A stretch of DNA of 54,077 nucleotides from Geomobilibacter sp964431365 (GTDB lineage Bacteria; Desulfobacterota; Desulfuromonadia; Geobacterales; DSM-12255), in assembly GCA_964431365.1 (NCBI GenBank), contig CAYSJJ010000021.1, positions 1 through 54,077 of the forward strand, read 5' to 3'. Position 1 is the stretch's first letter. The number at the start of each line of letters is the position of its first letter. The translations under genes were made by a program, and so were the position numbers. Positions 34,586 through 42,352 of the stretch are shown here, piece by piece. Under the pieces are notes generated by a model. The model did not search any database. It worked only from the letters and a program-made list of their open reading frames with translations, and was not told the DNA's origin.

Positions 34586-34798
34586 ATGCCCAGACGCCTC
34601 GCCCTCGGCCTTGCCGCCCTGCTGCTCTGCGGCTGCAGCCCCATCCGGGATTCAGTCGTCAGGGGGATGCTGATGGACCACCGGTTCCATCAAGAGATCC
34701 TGCCGTTACTCCATGATTCCTACCGGCTGAAGATGCAAAACGGCGTCAATCTTCCCGGACCGGTGGAAAAGGCCCCGGACGGCATGGACAGGGGATGA
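34586..34798 (+). CDS. Small lipoprotein
   Basis: The 70-residue product starts at the ATG at 34586. The N-terminus (MPRRLALGLAALLLCGCS) has a lipobox with LCGC, so it should be cleaved and lipid-modified at the Cys near residue 17. The remaining 50 residues are mainly helical and have no recognisable domain. It is 15 bases after the Sel1-repeat gene and probably belongs to the same transcript. A weak ribosome site (CCGG) lies in front. Confidence 0.65.
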   Translation: MPRRLALGLAALLLCGCSPIRDSVVRGMLMDHRFHQEILPLLHDSYRLKMQNGVNLPGPVEKAPDGMDRG

Positions 34799-34812
34799 GG
34801 CGCTCGGGGCTC

Positions 34813-34839
34813 AGGGTTCAGGGCAGAACCCCGAACCCT
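34813..34839. terminator. Hairpin with GGTTC repeats between converging genes
   Basis: AGGGTTC and GAACCCT (34813-34819 with 34833-34839) plus GGG with CCC form a 10-bp stem with one mismatch and loop CAGAA. The hairpin overlaps the last codon of the minus-strand gene. It probably separates the two converging transcripts. It resembles the GGGCTCAGG words found at 46405-46460. Confidence 0.55.
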
Positions 34840-35251
34840 AAAAGCTGTAGCTCTCCTTTTCCCACTGGTAGAGACCGGTCGTCGGGTCATAGATGCGGCG
34901 CGGTGTAATGCCGACGAACGGGATGATTACGTACTCCACGGCAAACACCGAGCACCCCTCCAGGCAGTGTCCCCCCACCACCCTCCCTGAGCTGTCCGCT
35001 ATCCCCAGATGAAGATGGACGTAGGGGTTGTCGTCCCGTACGGAAATATTTCCCGTTCCCGATACGATTTCGTGGGGGCTGTCGAAGGCGAGTTCGAGGT
35101 ACGCCCGCTTCTGCTGGTCATAGAAGCTGAGCCGGGCCCGTTGCAGGGCTCCGAGGACCTGGATGAAGCCCGCCTTCAGTCCCTGATTTTTCGCCACCCT
35201 GTTCAATTCGTACAACAGGTCGGCGCGATGGGGGAGCTTGCCGACGATCAT
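34838..35251 (-). CDS. PPC/DUF296-domain protein
   Basis: The 137-residue product consists of a single PPC (DUF296) domain. The recognised block is VHLHLGIADSSGRVVGGHCL, with histidines that bind a metal in some relatives, followed by VFAVEYVI. The length is normal for the bacterial single-domain form. In plants this domain belongs to AT-hook DNA-binding proteins, but no DNA-binding part is present here. Its bacterial function is not known. The ATG is at 35251 and is preceded by a purine-rich ribosome site. It diverges from the cytochrome gene. Confidence 0.82.
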   Translation of the reverse strand: MIVGKLPHRADLLYELNRVAKNQGLKAGFIQVLGALQRARLSFYDQQKRAYLELAFDSPHEIVSGTGNISVRDDNPYVHLHLGIADSSGRVVGGHCLEGCSVFAVEYVIIPFVGITPRRIYDPTTGLYQWEKESYSF

Positions 35252-35309
35252 GGTAGATTCTCCTTTGATTGTTGGTTTGAGCTAATCAAGTGTACCCGTC
35301 CGGGCCGAT

Positions 35310-35338
35310 TTGACAACCGCACTTCCTGCTGGTAAACC
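35310..35338 (+). promoter_or_regulatory. Possible sigma-70 promoter for the cytochrome gene
   Basis: TTGACA (35310-35315) is followed after 17 bases by TAAACC (35333-35338). The -35 box is perfect and the -10 box is weak. It lies 52 bases before the start codon; a hairpin (GCCGGT/ACCGGC) is found in between. Confidence 0.5.
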
Positions 35339-35390
35339 TCATGGCGGGCCGGTTACTTACCGGCAATCACTGCTCCGAGGTGTGTTGATC

Positions 35391-36839
35391 ATGTGTTCTC
35401 CGTTCAAACGGTTTGTTTTCGGTGGGTTGCTGTTTCTTGCCCTGGTCGGGACGGCTGCAGCCGAACCGGCGGTCTTCGACTTCAATCGGGATTTTTACCC
35501 CTACTACCCGTCCCTCCTGAAATGGAACAAGTCCGATGTCCCGTTCACTCCCCCCCAAACCTGCGGAGAGTGCCACCAGCAGCAGTACCAGGAGTGGAAC
35601 GGGTCGGTCCACAGCCTCGCCTTCCAGGACCCGGTCTACCAGGGGGAGCTGAACAAGGCGACCAAGGCGGTGGGGCACGATATCACCCGCCAGTGCGAAG
35701 GGTGCCACTCGCCGGCCGGCGTGGTGACCGGGGAGATCAAGGGGCCCGGCCTGACCGGACTCTCCCCCATGGCCTTGAGTGGTGTTTCCTGCGACATCTG
35801 CCATTCGGTGAGCGGCGTGACCCACTGGCAGACCCCTTCGCACGAGCCGGAAAACGGCTCGCTGATCCTGACCACGGGGGTGCAGGGTCGGCCGGTGAAG
35901 CGGGGTCCGCTCAAGCCGTCCCCGGATTGCGGCGGCGGGTTCCACGACTGCGAGCAGACCGCCTTTCACCTGAAGGCCGATCTCTGCGCGTCGTGCCACC
36001 AGGTCTACCATTTTGACTCCCACTTCCCCCTGGAGGCGACCTACAACGAGTGGAAGCACGGTCCGTACGCCCAGCTGGACATCCTCTGCCAGGACTGTCA
36101 CATGGTGGACATCAAGACCTTCCGCGAGGCGGCCGATACCTTCAAAAAGCCGGCCCGCGGGGAGTACCGGCACTACTTCAGCGGCGTCAACTACCTCCTC
36201 ACCTACCTGTCGGCCGGTGCTGCCCGGAAGGCCGGCGACCAGCAACTGGCGAAACGTCTCATGACTCAGTACGACATGGAGGTGGAGCGGCTGAAGAGTG
36301 CCGCCGAGCTGGACGTGGAGCCGGTATACCGAAGCGGCGGGCTGGCTGAGGTGCGGGTGCGGGTGAAGAACGTGCGGGCAGGGCACAACCTCCCCACGTC
36401 GCTGACCAACGTGCGCCAGATGTGGCTGGAGGTGACGGCCAGGGACGAACAGGGAGGGGTGCTGCTGTCGAGCGGGAGCGTGCTGCCTGACGGCACTCTG
36501 CCGGAGGATGCCAGGATCTTCAACTCCGACGGGATGGGGAAGGACTTCCACTTTTCCGTCGATCCCTGGGTGATAACCTCATTCTCCCGCCACGAGACGA
36601 TTCCTCCCCGCGGCTACAAGGATGTCTACTATGGCCTCACCCCGCCCGCAGGAGTGAAACAGGTGGCGCTGGAGGTGAAACTCCGCTACCGCCAGGCCGA
36701 CCAGAAAGTCGCCGAGTCGCTGCTGGCGGCGGTCCCGAAGGATATGGACCTGAAGACCGTCTACGGGCTGGACAAGGTGCCGCAGCTCCCCATCGTCGAC
36801 ATGGTGGTGAAGAACGTGAGCGTCGGCGCCCGCAAATAG
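35391..36839 (+). CDS. Five-haem c-type cytochrome (cytochrome c554-like)
   Basis: The 482-residue product starts at the ATG at 35391 behind GAGG and has a signal peptide (FKRFVFGGLLFLALVGTAAA). Five CxxCH haem-binding motifs are visible: CGECH, CEGCH, CDICH, CASCH and CQDCH, all in residues of about 60-245. Numerous further His residues could be axial ligands. This arrangement fits the cytochrome c554 family. The last 200 residues are a beta-rich domain without haem motifs. It would carry electrons in the periplasm or at the outer membrane, which suits an organism that respires insoluble acceptors. It appears to be transcribed alone and is closed by a strong terminator. Confidence 0.9.
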   Translation: MCSPFKRFVFGGLLFLALVGTAAAEPAVFDFNRDFYPYYPSLLKWNKSDVPFTPPQTCGECHQQQYQEWNGSVHSLAFQDPVYQGELNKATKAVGHDITRQCEGCHSPAGVVTGEIKGPGLTGLSPMALSGVSCDICHSVSGVTHWQTPSHEPENGSLILTTGVQGRPVKRGPLKPSPDCGGGFHDCEQTAFHLKADLCASCHQVYHFDSHFPLEATYNEWKHGPYAQLDILCQDCHMVDIKTFREAADTFKKPARGEYRHYFSGVNYLLTYLSAGAARKAGDQQLAKRLMTQYDMEVERLKSAAELDVEPVYRSGGLAEVRVRVKNVRAGHNLPTSLTNVRQMWLEVTARDEQGGVLLSSGSVLPDGTLPEDARIFNSDGMGKDFHFSVDPWVITSFSRHETIPPRGYKDVYYGLTPPAGVKQVALEVKLRYRQADQKVAESLLAAVPKDMDLKTVYGLDKVPQLPIVDMVVKNVSVGARK

Positions 36840-36874
36840 CGCACTCCTCACGACAGCGTATGTGGTATCGTCAC

Positions 36875-36904
36875 GACGCCGGGAGCTTTCCCGGCGTCTC
36901 TTTT
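36875..36904 (+). terminator. Rho-independent terminator of the cytochrome gene
   Basis: A perfect 10-bp stem, GACGCCGGGA with TCCCGGCGTC (36875-36884 with 36889-36898), has loop GCTT. It is followed by TCTTTT. It lies before the kinase start and rules out an upstream start at 36860. Confidence 0.9.
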
Positions 36905-36922
36905 GGTGCCAAGGAAACAGGG

Positions 36923-37825
36923 ATGACCGTGACCGGGGTAGGGCAGTGCTGCTGGGATTACCTGGCTTTGGCGGAGAGGTATCCGGCGGCGGACAGCAAG
37001 GCCGAGGTGCAGGCATGGACCGAGCAGGGGGGCGGGCCAGTCGCCACCGCCCTGGTGGCCCTGGCCCGCCTCGGGATCCGGACCCGATTTGCCGGCGTGG
37101 TGGGGGACGATCCGTTGGGGGAGCAGATCCGCGCTTCGCTGGTGGCAGAGGGGGTAGAGGTCGCCGGAGTGGTGACCAGGAGCGGGGCGCTTTCCCAGCG
37201 GGCTTTCATCCTGATCGAGCCGGCTGCGGGGAACCGGACCATCTTCTGGCAGCGCCCGACCGGCATGCCGCTCATGCCAACGGAAATCCCCGGCGGTTTC
37301 CTGGCAGGGAGTGATTTCCTGCTCCTGGACGGCCTTATGCCGGAGGTCTCCCTGGTCCTGGCAGCCGAGGCGCGGGATCAAGGGGTCAGGGTCATGCTGG
37401 ATGCGGGACGGGTGAGACCGGGGATGACGGCCCTTGCGGAGCAAAGCGATTATGTGGTGGCCGGCGAGCAGTTCGCCCTCGACCTCGGCTGGGACGGCAC
37501 GGTGGCCGGCTTCGAAGAGTTGGCTGACAGGCTTTGCTACCCGGTATTCACGATCACCCGCGGTGCACGGGGGAGCCTCACCCGGAGCAACGGGGAACTC
37601 CTTGACGTGCCGGCCTTTCCGGTGGACGTGGTCGACACCACCGGCGCCGGCGACGTGTTTCATGGCGGCTATCTGTTCGGCCTCCTGAACGGGTGGCCGC
37701 TGACGAGAACCATCACCTTCGCTTCGGCCCTGGCAGCCCTTGCCTGCACCCGGATCGGCGGCCGGAGCGGGATCCCCTCCCTGCCGGAGGTGCTGGCGTT
37801 CCTTGACGCCATGGATTCAGCCTGA
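36923..37825 (+). CDS. PfkB-family sugar kinase
   Basis: The 300-residue product starts at the ATG at 36923, just after a terminator. The family features are all present: the N-terminal GVGQCCWDYL, the substrate-binding GGGPVATALVALARLG, and near the end VVDTTGAGDVFHGGYL, which holds the catalytic Asp and anion hole. The length matches ribokinase and similar enzymes. It phosphorylates a sugar or nucleoside with ATP in the cytoplasm; the substrate cannot be read from the sequence. The HAD phosphatase gene lies 85 bases downstream. Confidence 0.9.
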   Translation: MTVTGVGQCCWDYLALAERYPAADSKAEVQAWTEQGGGPVATALVALARLGIRTRFAGVVGDDPLGEQIRASLVAEGVEVAGVVTRSGALSQRAFILIEPAAGNRTIFWQRPTGMPLMPTEIPGGFLAGSDFLLLDGLMPEVSLVLAAEARDQGVRVMLDAGRVRPGMTALAEQSDYVVAGEQFALDLGWDGTVAGFEELADRLCYPVFTITRGARGSLTRSNGELLDVPAFPVDVVDTTGAGDVFHGGYLFGLLNGWPLTRTITFASALAALACTRIGGRSGIPSLPEVLAFLDAMDSA

Positions 37826-37910
37826 CGTCCGCAGGGTGTCACGCGCCGCTCCCCGGGAACCCGGAACGATCCGTCTTGCCCAACAAACGAAAAAACAGTA
37901 TCCTCACCCC

Positions 37911-38510
37911 ATGGATTGGTTACGTTCCAGCGACTACTGGGTCTTCGACCTTGACGGGACCCTGACCCTCCCGGTGCATGACTTCGCCGCCATCCGGAGC
38001 GCGCTCGGCGTGCCGCCGGAAGCGGACATCCTCGACTTTCTGGACGCGCTGCCGCCGGCCGAGGCGGCGCTCCGCCATGCCCGGCTGCACGAGATCGAAC
38101 TGGAACTGACGCTGCGGACTGCGACCGCACCCGGTGCTGAACTGCTGCTGGAGAGCCTGGCCGGCCGGGGCGCACGGCTCGGTATCCTCACCCGCAACAG
38201 CAGGGAGATCGCGCTGGTCACCCTGGCTCATCTCGGCCTTCGGGACTATTTCGAGCCGTCGGCGATCATCGGCCGGGACGAGGCCCCTCCCAAACCGGAA
38301 CCGGACGGTATCCGCAAGCTCGCGGTCCAGTGGGGTGCGGAGCCGTCGGCAGCTGTCATGGTGGGGGACTATCTCTTCGACCTCCAGGCCGGCCGCGCCG
38401 CCGGTGCAGCCACGATCCACGTAGACCGGACCGGCTCTTTCCGCTGGCCCGAATATGCCGACCTGACAATCCTCTCCCTGGCCGATCTGCTCCCCCTGAT
38501 AGGGCCGTGA
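37911..38510 (+). CDS. HAD-family phosphatase
   Basis: The 199-residue product starts at the ATG at 37911; no clear ribosome site is seen. HAD motif I is FDLDGTLT with the nucleophile and acid aspartates. Motif II is GILTRNS, motif III the Lys in PKPEPDG and motif IV VGDYLFDLQAG. The short helical cap (about 20-85) is like that of phosphoglycolate phosphatase and related enzymes. It should remove phosphate from a small molecule. It follows the PfkB-type kinase gene, but a shared substrate is not proven. Confidence 0.9.
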   Translation: MDWLRSSDYWVFDLDGTLTLPVHDFAAIRSALGVPPEADILDFLDALPPAEAALRHARLHEIELELTLRTATAPGAELLLESLAGRGARLGILTRNSREIALVTLAHLGLRDYFEPSAIIGRDEAPPKPEPDGIRKLAVQWGAEPSAAVMVGDYLFDLQAGRAAGAATIHVDRTGSFRWPEYADLTILSLADLLPLIGP

Positions 38511-38593
38511 CCGTCATGCCGCGGTGACGGCCGTAACGCGCGATGTTAAAACGGCATGGACGTTGTTCCTACTTCCCCGATGAAGGAGCTGTC

Positions 38594-38827
38594 GTGAAGA
38601 TGTTTCTCCGTTACCGGCTGCTGGTGCCGTTGGCCCTGCTGCTCGGTTGTGCTCCCTTCGTCCCCGAACCACACCTGGTGGCCAAGATCCGGCTCCTTCT
38701 CGCCGGTGAACTGAGGCGGCCGATCGATATCTTCGACCTCTTCTGGCATGCCTGGCCTCTGGCCCTCCTGGGCGTGCGCATCGGCCGCGACCTGGGAGAA
38801 CGGCTGGTCAGGAGGGGGCGATGTTGA
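38594..38827 (+). CDS. Small putative lipoprotein
   Basis: The 77-residue product is read from GTG 38594 with a good AAGGAG ribosome site. The start (MFLRYRLLVPLALLLGCAP, after two residues) has a lipobox with LLGC. The rest has a moderately hydrophobic helix (LFWHAWPLALLGVRI) and basic ends. No family is recognised. An ATG at 38600 in the same frame could be the start instead. It lies 31 bases before the YdcF-like gene. Confidence 0.55.
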   Translation: MKMFLRYRLLVPLALLLGCAPFVPEPHLVAKIRLLLAGELRRPIDIFDLFWHAWPLALLGVRIGRDLGERLVRRGRC

Positions 38828-38858
38828 GTGGCAATCGGGGGAAGGGAACGCAGCTGCC

Positions 38859-39608
38859 ATGTTTGCGCTGAAGAAGATTCTGACCCCGTTCCTCCTCCCC
38901 CCCGGCATCTTCGTGCTGTTTCTCGCCGGTTACGGATGCTGGTGCTACCGTCGCCGGCGCTACGGGTCTGCTCTTCTCCATCTCCTGCTGGCGACCTCCC
39001 TCTGGCTCCTGGCAACGGGCCCGGTCTGCACGCTGCTGATGGGAGGCCTGGAGCGGGGGCTGGTCATCCCCAAGCCGCTGCAGGGGGATGTCATCATTCT
39101 CCTCGGTGGCGGTGTCGACGGGTTCGTCCCGGACCTGACCGGCATCGGCAGGCCGTCGGAGGATATGTCGTGCCGCCTCCTGACGGCCGTGCGCGCCCAG
39201 CGGCAGCTGAAGGTGCCGGTCATCGTTTCCGGGGGAGCGGTGTTCTCCGGACAGCCTGCCGAGGCGCCGGTGGTGCGCCGGTTCCTCATCGATCTGGGGG
39301 TGCCGGCGGAGCAGGTGATCGTCGAGGCAGAGAGTCGCGATACACAGGAAAACGCCCGCTACTGTCGGGAAATCCTCACCAGGAGCGGCTTCCGCCGGCC
39401 GCTTCTGGTGACTTCGGCCTACCATATGCCCCGTTCTCTCATGGCTTTTCGCGCGGCTGGAGTGGCGGTTACCCCCCTGCCGGCACAGTTCGTGACCGGC
39501 GGTAACACGCCCCGCCACTGGGCGCGCTGGCTCCCGGATGCCGGAGCGCTGCACTGTTCCGCAAAGGCCCTTCGAGAGCGCCTGGGGCTGCTCTGGTACC
39601 GGTTGTAG
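38859..39608 (+). CDS. YdcF/ElyC-like membrane protein (DUF218)
   Basis: The 249-residue product starts at the ATG at 38859. Two hydrophobic segments lie near the N-terminus (LPPGIFVLFLAGYGCWC and LLHLLLATSLWLLATG). The DUF218 domain follows, with DVIILLGGG, SRDTQENARYC and LLVTSAYHMPRSLMAF. Known relatives such as ElyC/YcbC and SanA affect envelope integrity and peptidoglycan or lipid carrier use, but their exact chemistry is unsettled. The main domain should face the periplasm. Confidence 0.87.
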   Translation: MFALKKILTPFLLPPGIFVLFLAGYGCWCYRRRRYGSALLHLLLATSLWLLATGPVCTLLMGGLERGLVIPKPLQGDVIILLGGGVDGFVPDLTGIGRPSEDMSCRLLTAVRAQRQLKVPVIVSGGAVFSGQPAEAPVVRRFLIDLGVPAEQVIVEAESRDTQENARYCREILTRSGFRRPLLVTSAYHMPRSLMAFRAAGVAVTPLPAQFVTGGNTPRHWARWLPDAGALHCSAKALRERLGLLWYRL

Positions 39609-39662
39609 GCGAAATGGCATCTCTCCGCGGATGTGATACACTTGCTGGCGAAAGGAGATCGT

Positions 39663-40118
39663 ATGGCGACGCGGAAGACGGCATGGAGGCTGTTGACACT
39701 GGTAACGGGATTGGTTGCATTGGCGGCGGTTCCGGCAATGGGGGGGACTCCTTCGTGGGAACTCGTTGATTCAGCCCCGAACCATTCGGATTTTTTCTAC
39801 GATAAGGCAGGGGTGAAAAAGCTGCCGACCGGGATCGTCATGGTGACGGCCAAGGTGGCGTATGCAGCCGAGGGGCGCCAGGAGGTACTGGACACACTCA
39901 AGAACGAGAAGTACCGCTCTCTCTCCTATTCCCTCTACTCTTACGAGATCAACTGCGCCAAGGGTGCGAGCAGGCTCGTGGCAGTGAAGCACGCCGATGC
40001 AAAAGGGGAGGCGATCGCCGAGTTCGATCTGGCCGGGAAGGCCGACTGGGAGGAGATTCCTGTTGGGTCGAGGCTCGATATGGTGGTGGATGAGCAGTGC
40101 CCTGCACCCAAGCGCTGA
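39663..40118 (+). CDS. Exported small protein, adhesin-E-like
   Basis: The 151-residue product starts at the ATG at 39663 after AAGGAG. A signal peptide (ATRKTAWRLLTLVTGLVALA) precedes a domain with WELVDSAPNHSDFFYDKAGV, LSYSLYSYEINCAKG and a second Cys near the end. This pattern resembles the surface-adhesin E family (Protein E of Haemophilus), in which two Cys can form a disulfide. It may be periplasmic or surface-bound. The relation is only by motif, so the function is open. A perfect bidirectional terminator lies 22 bases after the stop. Confidence 0.7.
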   Translation: MATRKTAWRLLTLVTGLVALAAVPAMGGTPSWELVDSAPNHSDFFYDKAGVKKLPTGIVMVTAKVAYAAEGRQEVLDTLKNEKYRSLSYSLYSYEINCAKGASRLVAVKHADAKGEAIAEFDLAGKADWEEIPVGSRLDMVVDEQCPAPKR

Positions 40119-40140
40119 TCCCTGCATCGATGAGCAGAAA

Positions 40141-40184
40141 CAAGAAAGGCCCCGGCATAACGTTGCCGGGGCCTTTCTTGTTTT
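40141..40184. terminator. Bidirectional terminator
   Basis: A perfect 17-bp stem (40141-40157 with 40164-40180) has loop TAACGT and is followed by TTTT. The left arm begins with CAAGAAAGG, so T-rich RNA is made in the opposite direction too. It ends both the adhesin-E-like gene and the chemoreceptor gene. Confidence 0.92.
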
Positions 40185-40196
40185 GCCGTTGCCGGG

Positions 40197-41894
40197 CTAG
40201 AGCCTGAAGCGTCGTACCATTTCCTGCAGCTCCACCGAGAGCTTGGAGAGCTGGGACGAGGCGAGGGAGATCTCCTGGGAACTATGGGCACTCATCTGGA
40301 CCGTGTCCGAGATCTGTTGAATGTTGTTGGAAATCTCCCGGGTGGTCGCCGTCTGTTCTTCTGCGGCGGTGGCGATCTGGTTGATCTGGCCGGTCACCTC
40401 GTTGATCTGTGACAGGATCTCCTCAAGGGCCTGACCCGATTTTGCCGCCTCGGAGGTTCCCCGCTCCACCTCGTTGACCCCCTCCACCATGGCGGAAACC
40501 GCCAGCCTGGTTTCACCCTGGATGCTCTTGATCATTTCGCCGATTTCCCTGGTCGCCTTGGTGGTTCGCTCGGCAAGCGCACGGACTTCGTCGGCAACCA
40601 CGGCAAAACCGCGCCCCTGTTCGCCGGCCCGGGCAGCTTCGATGGCGGCATTCAGGGCCAGCAGGTTGGTCTGGTCGGCGATATCCTCGATGGTGGCGAC
40701 GATGGCGCCGATCTGGTCGGAGCGGGTGCCGAGCTGTTCAACTACGCTGGCGGAGCTGCGCACCTTGTTGGCGATCCGGTTCATCCCCTCGACGGTGTTC
40801 TTGACGATGGCGGCGCCGGCCTGGGCCGTCCGACTGGCATGGTTGGAGCTTTCAGCGGCATGGTGGCAGTTGTTGGCAATATCCGAACTGGTTGCCGCCA
40901 TCTCTTCGCTGGCCGTGGCCACGGTATCCGCCTGGCTTACCACCTCGTGGGAACCGTCGGCTGTGTGCTGGGCGTTGGCGTGGAGTTCCACCGAGGACGC
41001 CGAGACCTCCTGCGCACTCCGGTTTACCATGTCCATGATCTGCCGGAGATTTTCCACCATGGTTTTCATCGCCCCGTACACCCCGCCGTTTGACGTGTCG
41101 AAGCGGACGGTCAGGTCGCCATCGGCAACCAGTTTGGCAATCTCCTCCAACTGCTCGGGCTCGGTGCCGATGTGGCGTATCAGGCGTCTGGTCGTGAGGA
41201 TGGAGATGACCGCAATAATGATTAACAGGGCGATGGTTGACCCGACAATCTGGAAGACCCCCGACTTGATGTGTTTCTTGTTGTCGTCGGAAGCCTTTTT
41301 GATCATCGCCTCCAAGTCATCCACGTAATTGCCGGTGCCGATCACCCAGCCGAAGGGCTGGAAATGCAGGGAATAGCTTCGTTTGGGGAACGGCTTGGGG
41401 TCTCCTGGCTTGGGAAACCAGTAGTCGGTAAAACCTCCGCCCGGCTGCATGCCGTTCTTGATGATCTCCCGGATTAGGTATGTCCCCTTGGCGTCCTGTA
41501 TGTCGAAACGATTGGTCCCTTCGACAGGCTTGCCGAGCATGACAACGTTGACCCCTTCCGTCGTGTCGGCCCAGAGGTAGCCGTCCTTGCCGAATTTCAT
41601 GTTTCGGAGCAGATCAGCCCCTTCTTTTTTCGCCTCATCCAGGGAGATCTCCCCCTTCTGCGAGCGCTCATAGAGCCGCTGCAGCATGCTCACCGCCGCT
41701 TCCACCTGACTCTTGGCCTGGGTATCAAAATCGCTGAAGAGCGATTGCCGGTATGAGCCGATGAAGTTGTCGAAAACCACCAGGTTTTCCCTGAATGCCA
41801 GTAGGCTCGTGACCAGTGCCAATGTGACGCAACTGGCGAGAACCAGGGTGAGTATCTTGGTGCCGAAGCCGATGCGTCTGCGGGGTGTCTTCAT
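40197..41894 (-). CDS. Methyl-accepting chemotaxis protein with cache sensor
   Basis: The 565-residue product starts at the ATG with first base 41894, behind GGAG. A membrane helix (about 12-35) is followed by a periplasmic single-cache domain (about 40-205, MKFGKDGYLWADTTEG). A second helix (about 215-235) leads into a HAMP domain and the signalling domain (about 290-565). Its hairpin tip has the conserved EDIADQTNLLALNAAIEAARAGEQGRGF-type run. It would sense a small molecule such as an organic acid in the periplasm and control CheA. No C-terminal CheR-binding pentapeptide is seen. It diverges from a receiver protein gene. Confidence 0.95.
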   Translation of the reverse strand: MKTPRRRIGFGTKILTLVLASCVTLALVTSLLAFRENLVVFDNFIGSYRQSLFSDFDTQAKSQVEAAVSMLQRLYERSQKGEISLDEAKKEGADLLRNMKFGKDGYLWADTTEGVNVVMLGKPVEGTNRFDIQDAKGTYLIREIIKNGMQPGGGFTDYWFPKPGDPKPFPKRSYSLHFQPFGWVIGTGNYVDDLEAMIKKASDDNKKHIKSGVFQIVGSTIALLIIIAVISILTTRRLIRHIGTEPEQLEEIAKLVADGDLTVRFDTSNGGVYGAMKTMVENLRQIMDMVNRSAQEVSASSVELHANAQHTADGSHEVVSQADTVATASEEMAATSSDIANNCHHAAESSNHASRTAQAGAAIVKNTVEGMNRIANKVRSSASVVEQLGTRSDQIGAIVATIEDIADQTNLLALNAAIEAARAGEQGRGFAVVADEVRALAERTTKATREIGEMIKSIQGETRLAVSAMVEGVNEVERGTSEAAKSGQALEEILSQINEVTGQINQIATAAEEQTATTREISNNIQQISDTVQMSAHSSQEISLASSQLSKLSVELQEMVRRFRL

Positions 41895-42352
41895 GTTGTA
41901 GTCTCCGTAAAACAGGATTTCATATTTCTATGGCATTTGGCTGTTAGGCCCAGAACAAATGTTCATGTGCAATTGCTTAAGAATTTCACATAAGAGGACC
42001 GGTTTAGTCCGAGTCATGTTACCTATCGGTCGTCGTGGTGAGAGCTTTAATGCGTAGGGAGTAATATGTGCGCAGTTAAAAAAATCAAATGGATCTCGGG
42101 CTGAGATCGGCATGCTCGTCTGGGGATCGACACCTCCGGGAGCGAGGCGGGGAAGGGGAGCTTGGGCTTCGTTCCGGCGGTTCGGTCGCTGAATGGCGCA
42201 TTTCCCCTGGCCTTGTACGGTGCGGTGCGCGCAACATCGCGAAACTGGTAATGAACTTGACACCCCCCGGCCTTTGTGCTAGCTTTTTCGGGCCTGTCCC
42301 GTCTGCGCACGGACATCAAGGGAGGCGTGGTACAAACAGCCAGGGAGGGTAC
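41895..42352. other. Long divergent intergenic region
   Basis: This 458-base spacer between the chemoreceptor and receiver-protein genes has no convincing gene. It holds a good promoter near its right end and a purine-rich ribosome site (AGGGAGGG). The left 150 bases are A/T-rich and presumably hold the chemoreceptor promoter. I see nothing else recognisable. Confidence 0.6.
42257..42285 (+). promoter_or_regulatory. Sigma-70-type promoter for receiver-protein gene
   Basis: TTGACA (42257-42262) and TAGCTT (42280-42285) are separated by 17 bases, with an extended TG in front of the -10 box (GTGCTAGCTT). The start codon lies 68 bases further on. Confidence 0.65.
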
